A stretch of 64,000 bases of DNA from CAYNHF01 sp964397045 (GTDB taxonomy: Bacteria > Actinomycetota > Acidimicrobiia > Spongiisociales > UBA5794): assembly GCA_964397045.1 (NCBI GenBank), contig CAYNHF010000033.1, positions 124,001-188,000 on the forward strand, read 5' to 3'. Made by a program: the position numbers and the translations under genes. The notes under the pieces were generated by a model. The model worked only from the letters and a program-made list of their open reading frames with translations. It was not told the origin of the DNA and ran no database searches. Shown here piece by piece: positions 35,633 to 44,127 of this stretch (the first letter of the stretch is position 1; each line of letters opens with the position of its first letter).

Positions 35633-36502
35633 ATGCGCTTCCCCGCGGCGGCTTGTCTCGCCATGCTGGTGTTCATTTCAGCCTGCACCGCCCCAGATAC
35701 CGGCGCAACGTCCACTGCCGGACAGGGCGCAACCACCAGCACCAGCGTCGACCCGTCCGGGCTCATTGCGCCTTGCCTGGTCGAGTCCGCCGGTTTCGTG
35801 GACGCGGGCGCGGTGATCATCGGTGACGGCATCGGAGACGCGACAACCTTGGAAACGATCAGATGGGAGACGCACCCGGGATGCGATCGAGTGGAGTTCG
35901 GGTTTCTGACCAGATCCGGCGCGCCGGCTTCCGCAATCGGCACTTCTGTCGCCACCCTCACACCTGAGGCCGGCGTCATTCGCATCCAGTATCCCGAAAC
36001 CGTTGTTTCTACCGGACCCAACGACGTTGCTTTCGACACCGCTTTGATCTCTGCGGCCTACGTGGTGTGGACGCGCGAGGGCCGCCTGGCCACGGACCTC
36101 CATCTCGCGGGAAGCCAGAACGTGGCGTTCGCAGCCGCAACGACCACATCCCCCGCACGGTCCATCGTCGACATCCGGCCCATCGAAGGCGGAGATACCG
36201 TCCCTATGCCGCCGACGGTCACCGACTCACTGGTCCTCCTCACCCCCACCAGTGGTCCGGCGACGTATCCGATCCGCATCACCGGCTACGCGAAAGCTCG
36301 CGACGGTGAGGTGGTGATCCGCTACACAGCCTCCGGGGAAGTGATCGAGGAGCGACGGACCGTTGCCGCGGGCGACGGTAGCTCCTGGGGAGAGTTCTCG
36401 ATCGTGATCGACGACGGCCCGTCTGGTGCAACGGTGCTCTACGTAGGCACGGTGGTGGCGGACACCGAGCGCGGAATCACAATCGACCTCGAACTGGCCT
36501 GA
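35633..36502 (+). CDS. Lipoprotein with AMIN-like and Gmad2-like domains
   Basis: A 289-residue predicted lipoprotein with lipobox VFISAC and a Thr/Ser-rich linker. Residues about 55-180 resemble the AMIN-like envelope-binding fold (HPGCDRVEFGFL), and about 195-289 resemble the Gmad2 immunoglobulin-like domain found in GerMN-type spore/envelope proteins (TSGPATYPIRITGYAKA, WGEFSIVIDDG). Actinobacterial relatives of such two-domain proteins are envelope-associated with unproven function. Divergent from the MFS gene. A TAGGGT six bases before the ATG may be a -10 of a leaderless transcript. Confidence 0.65.
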   Translation: MRFPAAACLAMLVFISACTAPDTGATSTAGQGATTSTSVDPSGLIAPCLVESAGFVDAGAVIIGDGIGDATTLETIRWETHPGCDRVEFGFLTRSGAPASAIGTSVATLTPEAGVIRIQYPETVVSTGPNDVAFDTALISAAYVVWTREGRLATDLHLAGSQNVAFAAATTTSPARSIVDIRPIEGGDTVPMPPTVTDSLVLLTPTSGPATYPIRITGYAKARDGEVVIRYTASGEVIEERRTVAAGDGSSWGEFSIVIDDGPSGATVLYVGTVVADTERGITIDLELA

Positions 36503-36519
36503 CCTCACGCCGCGCCTGG

Positions 36520-37044
36520 TCAGTCGACGGGCGCCAAGCCGCTTGGCGCATCAACGATGACGTGGCCGAGCGACGGGTGGATCTCGGCGATGATCGGTTC
36601 CACGAACGGCACCTCGAAATCTCGGCCGGCGTCAGTGGTGATCACGAGTCGGTCCTGAGCCTCGCCCAGCACCACCCCAGACACGGTGCCGATTCGAGTT
36701 CCGTCCGGGGTGATCGCAGCCAACCCTTCCAGGTCATCCGGCCAATACTCCTCTGCCTCGAGTTCGCGTCTTTCGTCGCGCGAAATGGTCAGAGTCGTCC
36801 CCTGGAGTGCTTCGGCGGTCCCGCGATCTTCGATCCCGTCGAAGTGCACCAGCAGGCCGTCGTTGTGGGGCCGGATTTCGGCAACCGTAAGCGGCCGCGA
36901 AGGCGACTCGTCTGTGACGAGGATCGCACCGGCCGCGTACCGGTCCGGACTGTCTGTCAGGGGGCGGATGATGACGTCACCACGCAGGCCGTGTGCTCTA
37001 CGCACGTAGCCGACCGAAACTCGATTGTCGCCCCCCCGATTCAT
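36520..37044 (-). CDS. rimM: Ribosome maturation factor RimM
   Basis: Assists 30S assembly at the S19 region. The 174-residue product has VSVGYVRRAHGLRGDVIIRPL, LTISRDERRELEAEEYWPDDLEG (key EExYWxDLxG pattern) and the PRC-barrel half VPFVEPIIAEI. ATG at 37044; a frame open to 37263 would overlap the divergent gene and is rejected. In most bacteria trmD follows at once; here trmD is separated by ~10 kb. Confidence 0.95.
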   Translation of the reverse strand: MNRGGDNRVSVGYVRRAHGLRGDVIIRPLTDSPDRYAAGAILVTDESPSRPLTVAEIRPHNDGLLVHFDGIEDRGTAEALQGTTLTISRDERRELEAEEYWPDDLEGLAAITPDGTRIGTVSGVVLGEAQDRLVITTDAGRDFEVPFVEPIIAEIHPSLGHVIVDAPSGLAPVD

Positions 37045-37261
37045 GCAGGAACGATAACTGGGTGAGAGCTGAAGCGCACCCAGAGGTCCGCAGGCGGGCA
37101 GCGCCGACACACTCCTGTCCAAGTCTTCTGACTTCCTGGCGCTAGGGACGGACGAGCGTGGCTGGTGGCGCGGCCCAGAATACGCCCACGGCAGCGGAAG
37201 AGGCCCGTTCCGTCGAGTTGAAGAAGCAGCTCTCAGCCGACCCTGCCTAGGGTCCAGACTC
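37045..37261. other. Divergent intergenic region rimM/acetyltransferase
   Basis: 217 bases between two divergent starts. It must hold promoters for rimM and for the acetyltransferase, since khpA lies beyond an opposite-strand gene, but I could not find convincing hexamers. No coding potential beyond the frames of the flanking genes. Confidence 0.4.
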
Positions 37262-37747
37262 ATGGATGCACCCCCGAAGCGCTACTACGAGATCGACCTG
37301 ACGCGTCCCTTGCGATCCGTCACGTCTGCGGCAGCCGAGGTTCGGCCGATCACCGCGAACGATTTAGATGGCCTGGCAGACCTGATGTACGACGCCTACT
37401 TCGGCACCATCGACTACGAGGACGAGACTCGCCAGGACGCCGCAGAAGAAGTCGCGTCATATTTCGACGGCGAGCCGATGGTCGAGCATTCATTCCTCGC
37501 CAACATCGATGGAAGGGTCGCCTCAGCCGTGCTGGTGTCGCTATGGCGCGACAGCCCTTTCGTCGGATATGTGATGACGGTCCCTGCGCACAAGAACCAG
37601 GGTCTCGGGCGCCTCGTGGTCGCCACCGCTATGGCCAGCCTTCGCCAAAGCGGCCACGCCCGGTTGCAGTTCTTCATCACGCAGGGCAACACCCCATCAG
37701 AGGCGTTGTTCGAGACGCTGGGCGCGGTTCACGTCCCCGAGGCGTAG
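37262..37747 (+). CDS. GNAT family N-acetyltransferase
   Basis: A 161-residue GNAT protein. VRPITANDLDGLADLMYDAYFGT opens the fold, VGYVMTVPAHKNQGLGRLVVATAM holds beta4 and the acetyl-CoA loop (Q-G-L-G), and the C-terminus NTPSEALFETLGA is typical. It is inserted on the opposite strand between khpA and rimM, splitting what is normally one operon. Substrate unknown. Confidence 0.85.
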   Translation: MDAPPKRYYEIDLTRPLRSVTSAAAEVRPITANDLDGLADLMYDAYFGTIDYEDETRQDAAEEVASYFDGEPMVEHSFLANIDGRVASAVLVSLWRDSPFVGYVMTVPAHKNQGLGRLVVATAMASLRQSGHARLQFFITQGNTPSEALFETLGAVHVPEA

Positions 37748-37802
37748 GGCGCACGGCTCGAGCGCCGGACAACCGGTTCGAAGCGACCGGGTTCGATACC
37801 CC

Positions 37803-38054
37803 TCAGTCGAGGAACTCGACCGCCACGGAGATGCCCTCTTCATCACCGGCTGCGCCGGCAACGGTGCGGATCGCTCGGGCGACGCGGCCGCGACGCCCGA
37901 TGACACGACCCATGTCCGACTTGGCAGTACGGACCTCTGCGACGACCGCGTCGTCACCTTCGTCGATGACCTCTACCTCGACGGAGCTCGGGTCCTCAAC
38001 GATCTGCTGAGTGACGTACCTCACCACTCGTTCGACGATGTCACCCTGTGTCAC
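37803..38054 (-). CDS. khpA: KH-domain RNA-binding protein KhpA
   Basis: Small single KH-domain protein (83 residues), partner of KhpB in RNA binding and envelope regulation in Gram-positive bacteria. The KH loop is MGRVIGRRGRVARAIRTV (GxxG as IGRRGR). Its start overlaps the rpsP stop, so the two are coupled. Stop at 37803 faces the convergent acetyltransferase. Confidence 0.93.
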   Translation of the reverse strand: MTQGDIVERVVRYVTQQIVEDPSSVEVEVIDEGDDAVVAEVRTAKSDMGRVIGRRGRVARAIRTVAGAAGDEEGISVAVEFLD

Positions 38055-38581
38055 GACTCCTCCTTGTCATCAGTCTCGACTTCGGTGTCGGTCGCGTCAC
38101 CCGCTGCTTCGACGCCTGCTTCGGGCGTCGTGGTCTCTTCCGCTGCCGGGACGGTCACGTCCGCGCCGGACGCGTCCGCTGCGACCGGCTCGTCTTCTGC
38201 GATCGGATCACCGACCACGTGCACTTCGGGCTCATGGACGGGGGTGACGGACTCCACGGGCTCCGGCACCGAAGCCTCAGCTTCGGCCGCCTCGGTCTCA
38301 CCAACCGTGTAGATGTCACCCCTTGAAATGCGGAACTGCATCCAGGCTCCAGAGATCTCGAGGAGCTTGCGGGCCCGGTCCGTGGGCTGCGCACCCTTCT
38401 GCAGCCAGTCGAGTGCCCGGTCGTTGTCGATTTCAACAACCGAGGGGTCTGGACGGGGGTCGTAGCGGCCGATCTGCTCGAGGTAGGCGCCATCGCGCGG
38501 CTTGCGCGAGTCCATCACCACGACGCGATATGTCGGCTGCTTCTTCTTTCCCATCCGCGTCAGGCGGATCTTCACCGACAT
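38051..38581 (-). CDS. rpsP: 30S ribosomal protein S16 with acidic C-terminal extension
   Basis: Small-subunit assembly protein. Residues 1-90 are a complete S16 (VKIRLTRMGKKKQPTYRVVV, PRDGAYLEQIGRYDP, DRALDWLQKGAQPTD). The last ~85 residues are an acidic Ala/Glu/Val/Thr-rich tail, absent from most S16 proteins, which are 80-100 residues, although some actinobacterial ones have extensions. ATG at 38581 is 4 bases after the ffh stop; a frame to 38653 overlaps ffh and is rejected. Confidence 0.96.
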   Translation of the reverse strand: MSVKIRLTRMGKKKQPTYRVVVMDSRKPRDGAYLEQIGRYDPRPDPSVVEIDNDRALDWLQKGAQPTDRARKLLEISGAWMQFRISRGDIYTVGETEAAEAEASVPEPVESVTPVHEPEVHVVGDPIAEDEPVAADASGADVTVPAAEETTTPEAGVEAAGDATDTEVETDDKEES

Positions 38582-38585
38582 CGGT

Positions 38586-39926
38586 TCACCTCTTCTTACT
38601 CTGCCGCATGCCCGGCAGGTCGAGGCCCGGTATCGGGCTCTTCCCGCTGGCAAGCGTCTTCATCATCTTCTGGGCCTCCGAGAACTGCTTCAGGACCCGG
38701 TTGATGTCCTGCGGCCTGGTTCCCGACCCCGCGGCGATGCGGCGCTTGCGGCTGCCGTTGATCGTCTTGGGGTTGTGCCGCTCATCCGGTGTCATCGACC
38801 GGATGATCGCTTCGACGCGGTTCAGGTCCTTCTCGTCGACTTGGACATCACGAAGACCCTGACCGGCGCCGGGCAGCATACTAACCAGCGATTGCAATGG
38901 TCCCATTTTCCTGAGCTGCTGGAACTGCTCGAGGAAGTCCTCGAGATCGAAGGTAGCGGTACGCATCTTCTCGGCGGCCACAGCCGCCTGCTCTTCGTCG
39001 TAGGCAACTTCTGCTTTCTCGATCAGGGTCATGACATCGCCCATGCCGAGAATTCGAGAAGCCATCCGATCCGGATAGAAGGCGTCGAGGTCTTCGAGGG
39101 CCTCCCCGATTCCGACGAACTTGATCGGCCGTCCGGTCACTTCGCGGGTCGATATCGCGGCGCCACCGCGGGCATCACCATCGAGCTTGGTCAGGACGAT
39201 CCCGGTGAGTTCGGTGTATTCGAGGAACCCCGATGCGACGTTGACCGCTTCCTGCCCGGTCATGGCGTCGACCACGAGAAGCACCTCATCCGGCTTCGTC
39301 ACTTTGCGCAACCTTGCGAGTTCCGACATGAGGTCGTCGTCGATCTGGAGGCGCCCTGCGGTGTCGATGATCACGACGTTGTTGCCCTCGCTCCTGGCGT
39401 GCTGAAGTGCGGCCTTCCCCAGTTTCTGGACTTTCGCCTTGCGGTCGACATATACCGGTACGCCGACTCGCGCCCCCAGGGTCTCCAGTTGGTCGATCGC
39501 AGCAGGACGCTGCAGATCAGCAGCCACCAGGAGCGGGCGCTTGCCCTTGCTCTTGAGGTACCTGGCGAGTTTGGCGGCCGACGTCGTCTTGCCTGAGCCC
39601 TGGAGACCAACCATGTGGATTACGAGCGGCGGGGTAGCCGCTCGCGCCAGCGGGGCGGCCTCCTCTCCGAGAGTCACCACGAGTTCCTCGTGAACGATCT
39701 TGATGACCTGCTGTCCCGGCGTCAGCGATCTCTGCACCTCAGCACCGAGACTGCGCTCGCGAACCCGCGCCAGAAACGACTTCACGACCGTGACGTTCAC
39801 GTCCGCCTCGAGCAGGGCGAGGCGAACCTCTCGCAGGGCGACGTCCACATCGGATTCGCTCAACCGCCCTTTCCCGCGCAGGCGGCTGAAGACATCGCCG
39901 AGCCGGTCGCTGAGGGAGTCAAACAT
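38586..39926 (-). CDS. ffh: Signal recognition particle protein Ffh
   Basis: SRP GTPase that targets nascent membrane proteins with 4.5S RNA and FtsY. The 446-residue product has the N domain (MFDSLSDRLGDVFSRLRG), G1 GLQGSGKTTSAAKLA, DLQRPAAIDQL, DTAGRL, TKLDGDARGG, and the Met-rich M domain (FLEQFQQLRKMGP, RRIAAGSGTRPQDINRVLKQF). ATG at 39926. Divergent from upp with 94 bases between. The SRP RNA gene is not in the window. Confidence 0.98.
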   Translation of the reverse strand: MFDSLSDRLGDVFSRLRGKGRLSESDVDVALREVRLALLEADVNVTVVKSFLARVRERSLGAEVQRSLTPGQQVIKIVHEELVVTLGEEAAPLARAATPPLVIHMVGLQGSGKTTSAAKLARYLKSKGKRPLLVAADLQRPAAIDQLETLGARVGVPVYVDRKAKVQKLGKAALQHARSEGNNVVIIDTAGRLQIDDDLMSELARLRKVTKPDEVLLVVDAMTGQEAVNVASGFLEYTELTGIVLTKLDGDARGGAAISTREVTGRPIKFVGIGEALEDLDAFYPDRMASRILGMGDVMTLIEKAEVAYDEEQAAVAAEKMRTATFDLEDFLEQFQQLRKMGPLQSLVSMLPGAGQGLRDVQVDEKDLNRVEAIIRSMTPDERHNPKTINGSRKRRIAAGSGTRPQDINRVLKQFSEAQKMMKTLASGKSPIPGLDLPGMRQSKKR

Positions 39927-39984
39927 CGGGATCGATTGTAGGAGTGAGAGGCGAGTACGGCTTCGCCCCGGGTTGGCGACCCTT

Positions 39985-40001
39985 GGTACGCTCGCCGTAC
40001 C
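39985..40001. promoter_or_regulatory. Inverted repeat in the ffh/upp intergenic region
   Basis: GGTACG (39985-39990) and CGTACC (39996-40001) with a 5-base spacer, 20 bases upstream of the upp ATG. It may be an operator or a leader hairpin for upp; no regulator is implied by position. Confidence 0.3.
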
Positions 40002-40020
40002 CGAGTAACGGAGTCGCCTG

Positions 40021-40638
40021 ATGAATCTCACCGTCATCGACCATCCCCTGGCCCGCCACTACCTGACGGTCTTGCGAGATGAGCGGACCCCACCAGAGGA
40101 GTTCCGCAACGCGGCACGACGATTGACCTACGCGCTCGTCATGGAGGCCACCAGCCGGCTCCCATTGCGCAAGACCACCATCCCCACGCCACTAGAAGAG
40201 ACGACCGGCTACGAGCTGGGTGACGTGGTTGCAGTGGCTGTTCTCCGCGCCGGACTCGGGATGCTCGACGCCGTCCTGGATCTCTACCCAGATGTCAAGG
40301 TGGGGTTCGCCGGAGTTCAGCGGGACGAGTCGACCGCGCAGCCGATGGAGTACTACGCCAAGATGCCCAAGATGGAACAGGCGTCGGTGCTGATACTGGA
40401 GCCGATGCTGGCGACCGGAGGGTCGTTGTCGTGGGCGGTGGGCAAAGCCAAGGACTCCGGGGCGCAGGACATCACCGCTTTGTGCGTGGTCACCGCACCG
40501 GACGGTGTCACCCGGATGTACGAGGATCATCCCGATGTCCGCATTGTGGCCGCCGCCCACGACCGCGCCCTCAGCGACAAGTACTACATCGTTCCCGGCC
40601 TCGGCGACATGGGAGACCGACTCTTCGGGACCCTGTGA
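40021..40638 (+). CDS. upp: Uracil phosphoribosyltransferase
   Basis: Salvages uracil to UMP with PRPP. The 205-residue product has HPLARHYLTVLRDERTPPEEFR, AVLRAGLGMLDAVL, the PRPP loop LILEPMLATGGSLSWAV (normally DPMLATGGS; Glu replaces Asp), and the uracil-binding C-terminus YYIVPGLGDMGDRLFGT. ATG at 40021. It overlaps the next gene by one base. Confidence 0.96.
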   Translation: MNLTVIDHPLARHYLTVLRDERTPPEEFRNAARRLTYALVMEATSRLPLRKTTIPTPLEETTGYELGDVVAVAVLRAGLGMLDAVLDLYPDVKVGFAGVQRDESTAQPMEYYAKMPKMEQASVLILEPMLATGGSLSWAVGKAKDSGAQDITALCVVTAPDGVTRMYEDHPDVRIVAAAHDRALSDKYYIVPGLGDMGDRLFGTL

Positions 40639-41282
40639 TGCAGATCGACCGTTCGGCACCACCTCCAGCCTTCAAGGTTTCGCTGGCCACCACGTACGAC
40701 AACCACGCGAGCGAGCGCGACGACCGCGGCGAAGCCGCGTGGCGGCATCCGGCGCGAGACGCCTTCCTCGCCGAGATGCAGGCCGAAGGCAGAACCCGGC
40801 TGCTGGAGATCGGTGCGGGTACCGGCCACACTGCGCGATGGTTCGCCGACCAAGGACTCGATGTGGTTGCCACCGACCTGTCCCCAGACCAGGTCGAGAC
40901 GTGCAGGGAAAAGGGACTAGAGGCCGACCTTCGCGACTTCTACGAGCTGGGCTTCGCCCCGGCGAGTTTCGACGGAGCCTGGGCGGCCAACTGCCTACTG
41001 CACGTACCCAACGTGCACCTGGCAGGTGGCCTGGAGCACATCGCCGCAGTCTTGTTCGATCGTGGACTCTTTTCCGTTGCGCTGTGGGGTGGCGTCTCGG
41101 CAGAGGGGAGCTATGAAGATGACTGCTTTCTGCCTCCCCGCTTCTTTGCCTTCCGCTCCGACGACGCGGTCCGGGAACTGTTGGCGACGACGTTCACCAT
41201 CGAAGACTTCAGCGTCCTCCATCCGGACGAGGCAGGCGACCGGTATTTGCATGTGCAGTCCATGGTGCTGCGCAAGCCGTGA
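40638..41282 (+). CDS. Class I SAM-dependent methyltransferase
   Basis: A 214-residue methyltransferase. Motif I is LLEIGAGTGHTARWFAD, followed by VVATDLSPDQV (motif II acidic residue) and FDGAWAANCLLHVPN (motif IV). The substrate is not predictable. The ATG at 40638 overlaps the upp stop (TGATG), so translation is probably coupled, linking it to the nucleotide salvage cluster. Confidence 0.85.
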   Translation: MQIDRSAPPPAFKVSLATTYDNHASERDDRGEAAWRHPARDAFLAEMQAEGRTRLLEIGAGTGHTARWFADQGLDVVATDLSPDQVETCREKGLEADLRDFYELGFAPASFDGAWAANCLLHVPNVHLAGGLEHIAAVLFDRGLFSVALWGGVSAEGSYEDDCFLPPRFFAFRSDDAVRELLATTFTIEDFSVLHPDEAGDRYLHVQSMVLRKP

Positions 41283-41298
41283 GCGGAGTTGGGTCGCG

Positions 41299-41568
41299 GT
41301 GAGCGAGCCGGACTTTGCCGACGCCGTCGTCGAGGTGCTGCAGGACCTCGAACCGGGCGACGTCATCTCGTACGGCGAGGTGGCGGCCGAAGCTGGGTTC
41401 CAGGGTGCGGCCCGAGCGGTCGGGAACCTGTTGCGGGTTACACCCGATCTGCCGTGGTGGCGAGTCGTGACGGCCGACGGTCGCCTGGTTCCGGGAAGTG
41501 AACCTCGCCAGGCGCAACTCCTCCAAGCCGAAGGGGTGCGGGTTCGTGATGGTCGCGTAATCCGTTGA
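41299..41568 (+). CDS. Alkyltransferase-like (ATL) DNA-binding protein
   Basis: An 89-residue protein with the DNA-binding fold of O6-alkylguanine-DNA alkyltransferase: VLQDLEPGDVISYGEVAAEAGF, then AARAVGNLLR and LPWWRVVTADGRLVPG. The nucleophilic Cys of the PCHR motif is replaced by Trp (PWWR), so it cannot dealkylate directly. ATL proteins bind alkylated bases and hand them to nucleotide excision repair. GTG at 41299 with GGAG upstream, 16 bases after the methyltransferase. Confidence 0.88.
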   Translation: MSEPDFADAVVEVLQDLEPGDVISYGEVAAEAGFQGAARAVGNLLRVTPDLPWWRVVTADGRLVPGSEPRQAQLLQAEGVRVRDGRVIR

Positions 41569-41634
41569 GCCCACAGACCGGGATTCCCGCCGTGAAATTC
41601 GCCATACTGGGACCCGGCGACCAGGATCGGCAAC

Positions 41635-42948
41635 ATGGCTTCTTTCGGCATGGTGGAACTTATCGGGCGCAAGCGCGATGGTGAGGAACTGAGCCCGGGA
41701 GAGCTGGGCTGGATCGTCGAGCAGTACACCGCGGATTCCATGCCCGACTACCAGATGTCGTCTTTCCTGATGGCCGTTGTCCTCAACGGCATGACGGCGG
41801 CGGAGTTGGGATCGTGGACGCAGGCGATGCTGCACTCGGGAGAAGTAGTCAACCTGGATCACCTGGCTGCGCCAAGAATCGACAAGCACTCCACCGGCGG
41901 AGTCGGCGACAAGGTGTCGATCCCGCTGGCGCCTCTGGTCGCCGCCTGTGGTGTGGCCGTACCGATGATCAGTGGCCGTGGCCTCGGCTGGACCGGTGGC
42001 ACTCTGGACAAATTGGAGACGATCCCGGGTTTCCGCACGGCTCTCGATCCTTCCGAGTTCGTGAGGATCGTCGAGCGCCACGGCCTGGTCATGGCCGGCC
42101 AGTCCGAAACGATGGTCCCTGCGGATCGAAGAATCTACGCTCTTCGTGATGTGTCGGGCACCGTGCCCTCCATCCACCTGATCTCGTCCTCGATCATGTC
42201 CAAGAAGCTAGCCGAAGGAATCGATGCACTGATCCTCGACGTCAAGGTCGGCTCCGGTGCCTTCATGAAGGACGTGAAGCAGGCGCGGATCCTGGCGGAG
42301 ACCATGGTGGGAATCGGCGCAAGCCATGGCACCGAGGTGGTGGCACTACTCACCGACATGAATCAACCGCTGGGCCGGGCCGTCGGCAACGCCAACGAGG
42401 TCCGCGAATCGATCGACGTGCTGAGGGGCGGAGGTCCTTCCGACGTCGTTGAGATCACCTATCGGCTGGCCGAGGAGATGTTGCTCACCGGCGGAATCGC
42501 ATCCGACCGCGCTGATGCCCGCGCCCGTTTGACCGAGGCCATCGACTCCGGAGCCGCGTTGCAGAAGTTCCGCGATGTCATCATCGCGCAGGGCGGAAAC
42601 GCCGCGGTGCTCGACGACGTCTCGCTCCTGCCGGCGGCCGCAAACGAGCACGTCGTAGTCGCCCCCGAGGCGGGGCACATCACGCAAGTCGATGCGCTGG
42701 TGGTCGGCGTCGCCTCGGTTCGCCTCGGTGCCGGTCGCCAAACCAAGGATGACGTCATCGATCCCGCCGTGGGCTTTGAACTCCTCGCCAAACGAGGCGC
42801 CCGCGTCGCGCCCGGCGATCCGCTGGTCCGAATTGCGTACAACAGACAGCAACAGCTCGAATCGGCCCTTGAGCTCCTCACATCAGCCTGGGTCATCGGG
42901 GACGAGGCACCGGGCGAGATACCTCTCGTATTGGGTGAGGTGCGCTAG
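41635..42948 (+). CDS. deoA: Thymidine/pyrimidine-nucleoside phosphorylase
   Basis: Splits thymidine or uridine with phosphate to base and sugar-1-phosphate. The 437-residue product has KHSTGGVGDKVS, the family signature SGRGLGWTGGTLDKLE, SSSIMSKKLAEG, LDVKVGSGAFMKD and GNANEVRESI. ATG at 41635. The 3' end overlaps the convergent gene at 42893 by 56 bases. It fits with upp and the purine phosphorylase downstream in base salvage. Confidence 0.96.
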   Translation: MASFGMVELIGRKRDGEELSPGELGWIVEQYTADSMPDYQMSSFLMAVVLNGMTAAELGSWTQAMLHSGEVVNLDHLAAPRIDKHSTGGVGDKVSIPLAPLVAACGVAVPMISGRGLGWTGGTLDKLETIPGFRTALDPSEFVRIVERHGLVMAGQSETMVPADRRIYALRDVSGTVPSIHLISSSIMSKKLAEGIDALILDVKVGSGAFMKDVKQARILAETMVGIGASHGTEVVALLTDMNQPLGRAVGNANEVRESIDVLRGGGPSDVVEITYRLAEEMLLTGGIASDRADARARLTEAIDSGAALQKFRDVIIAQGGNAAVLDDVSLLPAAANEHVVVAPEAGHITQVDALVVGVASVRLGAGRQTKDDVIDPAVGFELLAKRGARVAPGDPLVRIAYNRQQQLESALELLTSAWVIGDEAPGEIPLVLGEVR

Positions 42949-43201
42949 GCCCTGTCTGCGGCTCGACCCCTTCGCCGAAGGATGTTTCGGGAGCGGCGGG
43001 CAGACGAGCCAAGGCTGCGAACGCCTGTTCCAATGCGCGGTGCGGCTCGACCAGCGTCTCACGCAGCACCGGATCGATCTCGAGATGCTCGACCCACTCC
43101 CGACAGCGTCGCGCCTCGGCCTGGAGTTCGGCGACTGCCGGCGAATCGGCATAGTTGCGACGGACACTGCTCGTGAGTTGTTGGTAGATCATGTAGGCCA
43201 T
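42893..43201 (-). CDS. Hypothetical helical protein
   Basis: A 102-residue frame I do not recognise: helical and charged N-terminal two thirds (MAYMIYQQLTSSVRRNY, ELQAEARRCREWVEHLE) and a Pro-rich tail that overlaps deoA. ATG at 43201 follows GGTGAG and lies 4 bases after the stop of the SnoaL/UBP gene, so coupling to that gene supports it. The tail may be shorter in reality. Confidence 0.5.
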   Translation of the reverse strand: MAYMIYQQLTSSVRRNYADSPAVAELQAEARRCREWVEHLEIDPVLRETLVEPHRALEQAFAALARLPAAPETSFGEGVEPQTGPSAPHPIREVSRPVPRPR

Positions 43202-43205
43202 CTGC

Positions 43206-43988
43206 TCACCGATACTTCTCGAAGGTGCGCTTCTCGAAGAACGCGTTGTCCTCGTAGCACCACATCCAACCCTCATCCATCCGGATCGAGCGCATCAGCG
43301 GATGCCCGGTCTCCTCATAATGAGCCTGGGCATGCCGATTCTTCGATGTGTCGCAGCAACCGACGTTCCCGCACACGAGGCACATGCGCAGTGCCGGCCA
43401 CACGTCACCCGACTCGACACACTGCGCACAGACGTCGACGGTCGGTTCGGTCACCACGATGTCGGCGAGGTGTGGGCAGTCCATGTCCCCCGCCTGCCCT
43501 GTGAACACGACCTTGGCGAGGAAATCGGGGATGGCAACCGGATACTTCGGAGGCAGATCCATCTCGTCCGGCGGGTTGACCAGACCGAACTGACGCAGCA
43601 ACCCGATCAACTCCATCAGGTTGACCTCATCGAACCGGACCGCGAACGCATTACCCATCGATCGCACCGTCACCGGCGTCACCCAGTGGACTCGTTGGCC
43701 GGAAGGAGGTGCCCCCCACAAGTCGCCCAGATGGGTACCGGCAACGCTCAGCGTCGCGGCCACGACCTCCCCCGCGCCTTCGAAGTCTGCCGCCACGATC
43801 GTCAGATCCGGCATGGCGGCTTTCAGGTCGGTCAGCAGCTCGCGAAACCGCTCGGTTGCGGTCGGTTCGTCTGCCGCCGGTTGGTACGTGAAGAAGTCCG
43901 AGGCGAAGTATTGGTCGATGGAGTCGAGGTCGCCCGAGTTGAACGCCTCCGTGAAGCTGAGGACCAGATCCTCGGCGGACGACGGCAT
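43206..43988 (-). CDS. SnoaL-like domain fused to a UBP-type zinc finger
   Basis: A 260-residue fusion. Residues 1-135 look like a SnoaL/NTF2 fold polyketide-cyclase-like domain (SAEDLVLSFTEAFNSGDLDS, LTDLKAAMPDLTIV, LWGAPPSGQRVHWV). Residues 180-260 form a UBP-type zinc finger (CPHLADI, VDVCAQCVESGD, MCLVCGNVGCCD, HAQAHYEETGHPLMRSI) with the full Cys/His set. In eukaryotes this finger binds ubiquitin tails; bacterial copies have no proven ligand. ATG at 43988 with GGGGAGG upstream. Divergent from the purine phosphorylase gene. Confidence 0.85.
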   Translation of the reverse strand: MPSSAEDLVLSFTEAFNSGDLDSIDQYFASDFFTYQPAADEPTATERFRELLTDLKAAMPDLTIVAADFEGAGEVVAATLSVAGTHLGDLWGAPPSGQRVHWVTPVTVRSMGNAFAVRFDEVNLMELIGLLRQFGLVNPPDEMDLPPKYPVAIPDFLAKVVFTGQAGDMDCPHLADIVVTEPTVDVCAQCVESGDVWPALRMCLVCGNVGCCDTSKNRHAQAHYEETGHPLMRSIRMDEGWMWCYEDNAFFEKRTFEKYR

Positions 43989-44127
43989 GAACCTCCCCAG
44001 GTCGCAGACGACCGAGCCTACCGACGGGCCCGACCTCTCGCCGGGCGCCGCTTGCACCGAGCGTCTTCGACTGGGGCTCCAGGCCTGGGGATTCTTACAA
44101 TGGCGTTCGAAGCAACCGGGAGACGGC

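Noticed and set aside
37780..37802. tRNA T-arm like GGGTTCGATACCC
   Set aside because: No acceptor, D or anticodon arms can be built around it; it lies in the short gap before khpA.
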